NCBI GenBank assembly: GCA_036788095.1
Contig: DAIQOA010000108.1
Location: 1-14,544, forward strand
Origin: Anaerohabitans sp036788095
Lineage (GTDB): Bacteria; Zhuqueibacterota; Zhuqueibacteria; Residuimicrobiales; Residuimicrobiaceae
Length of the DNA: 14,544 bases
Direction of reading: 5' to 3'
The number at the start of each line of letters is the position of its first letter. Within the stretch, counting starts at the first letter, position 1. Under the pieces are notes generated by a model that saw only the letters and a program-made list of their open reading frames with translations, did no database searches and was not told where the DNA came from. Both the position numbers and the translations under genes were made by a program. This document shows positions 13,995 to 14,544 of the stretch, one piece after another.

Positions 13995-14544
13995 TCAAAC
14001 AGCCGGTTCTTTCGCCTGTGCGTCGACGGTCTTTCGCATCCCCTGTTCCAAACTCACCTGCGGCTGGAATCCCAACACCCGCTGCGCCTTGGCGATGGTG
14101 AACGCATTGCTGGTGTTATAGAACTCGAGGGAGCGGCGCGTCAACGGCATTTTGAGCTGCAGCCAACGGCCCACCGCCTCCGAGGGCACGGCGAGCGCCT
14201 GGGCCAGCGGCAGCGGCAGATCAAACCAGACCGGTTTTTTATTCAGCACCCGGCCAATGGTCTCCACCAGTTCGCGGGTGGAGGCGGGCTGAGCGCCGGC
14301 GATGATAAAGGTCTCGCCCACCGCCTGCTCCTTTTCCATGGCCAGATAATAGGCCTCCAACATGTCGGAGATATAGATGGGATGGCGCAGGTTTTCGCCG
14401 CGACCGATCATGATGAACCGGCCCTTGGCCACGGTGCGCAGCAATTTGGCGGTGCGTGGACAGCCGGGGCCATACACCCAAGCCGGACGCAGGATCGTAA
14501 CCGGGAACTGGCTGTGGCGAAAAAACTCATTGACTACGCCTTCG
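13995..14544 (-). CDS. NAD-dependent epimerase/dehydratase, 3' part, cut by window edge
   Basis: The frame is open to the window edge at 14544, so this is the C-terminal 182 residues of a longer protein, normally 310-340. The preserved part is typical of extended SDR sugar-nucleotide epimerases/dehydratases or related 3-beta-HSD-like enzymes: VTILRPAWVYGPGCP just inside the edge (the conserved RPxxVYGP substrate-side motif), then HPIYISDMLEAYYLAME (the usual HVDDxAxA region), ETFIIAGAQPASTRELVE, and a final TIAKAQRVLGFQPQVSLEQGM typical of the C-terminal substrate lobe. The Rossmann glycine motif and YxxxK catalytic pair lie beyond the window. A GTG at 14477 is in frame but internal, since the VYG motif straddles it and coding continues upstream. 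It is probably the sugar-precursor or lipid-linked-sugar modifying step of the pathway. The UPF0104 gene starts 7 bases after its stop. Confidence 0.85.
   Translation of the reverse strand, partial: EGVVNEFFRHSQFPVTILRPAWVYGPGCPRTAKLLRTVAKGRFIMIGRGENLRHPIYISDMLEAYYLAMEKEQAVGETFIIAGAQPASTRELVETIGRVLNKKPVWFDLPLPLAQALAVPSEAVGRWLQLKMPLTRRSLEFYNTSNAFTIAKAQRVLGFQPQVSLEQGMRKTVDAQAKEPAV

Noticed and set aside
1..14544. CRISPR array, tRNA, rRNA, insertion sequence or phage genes
   Set aside because: No regularly spaced direct repeats, tRNA-like cloverleaf, rRNA segment, transposase or phage structural protein was seen on either strand.

Overview
The window looks like bacterial chromosome carrying part of a cell-surface glycan (exopolysaccharide or lipopolysaccharide-type) biosynthesis cluster, followed by two large secreted carbohydrate-active proteins. 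Every convincing intact gene is on the minus strand, so transcription runs from high to low coordinates. Coding DNA is GC-rich; the main intergenic gap (about 5.6-6.0 kb) is markedly AT-rich. Sec-type signal peptides, FnIII modules and the mix of genes suggest an environmental bacterium with a Gram-negative-like envelope, perhaps one of the poorly cultured FCB-type lineages. That taxonomic guess is weak and rests on style of protein only. No rRNA, tRNA, CRISPR array or transposase was seen.

Region A (14544 down to 5994) is a tightly packed eight-gene block. In transcription order it holds: the 3' part of an extended-SDR sugar epimerase/dehydratase cut by the window edge, an integral membrane protein of the lysylphosphatidylglycerol-synthase TM/UPF0104 family, a class I SAM methyltransferase, a multi-spanning GT-C-like glycosyltransferase, a polyprenyl-phosphate-sugar-type GT2 glycosyltransferase with C-terminal membrane helices, a PaaK/CapK-like adenylate-forming enzyme, a FAD-dependent oxidoreductase of the protoporphyrinogen-oxidase/UDP-galactopyranose-mutase type, and a left-handed beta-helix acyltransferase. 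Gaps are 7-90 nt. A strong intrinsic terminator at 5867-5885 closes the block. The sensible reading is one operon that makes, lipid-links, transfers and decorates a surface glycan. Its promoter and probably more genes lie beyond 14544.

Region B (5993-5597) is AT-rich and non-coding: the terminator plus the likely promoter and leader of the next unit. Region C (5596-739) is a two-gene unit for secreted proteins. The first is a 913-residue protein with a helical, (alpha/alpha)-toroid-like catalytic region, a FnIII domain, an SbsA-like Ig domain and a C-terminal module. The second is a 690-residue DUF5060 glycosidase-like protein with a collagen-binding-like beta domain and a homologous copy of the same C-terminal module. 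The shared module, which I cannot name, is the most interesting thing here, and suggests both enzymes are targeted to the same glycan or surface.

Region D (738-1) has no intact gene. It contains a plus-strand remnant of a GrpB/UPF0157 family gene that breaks off exactly after its conserved GSTAV motif, and otherwise nothing I can support except a short hairpin after the last secreted gene.
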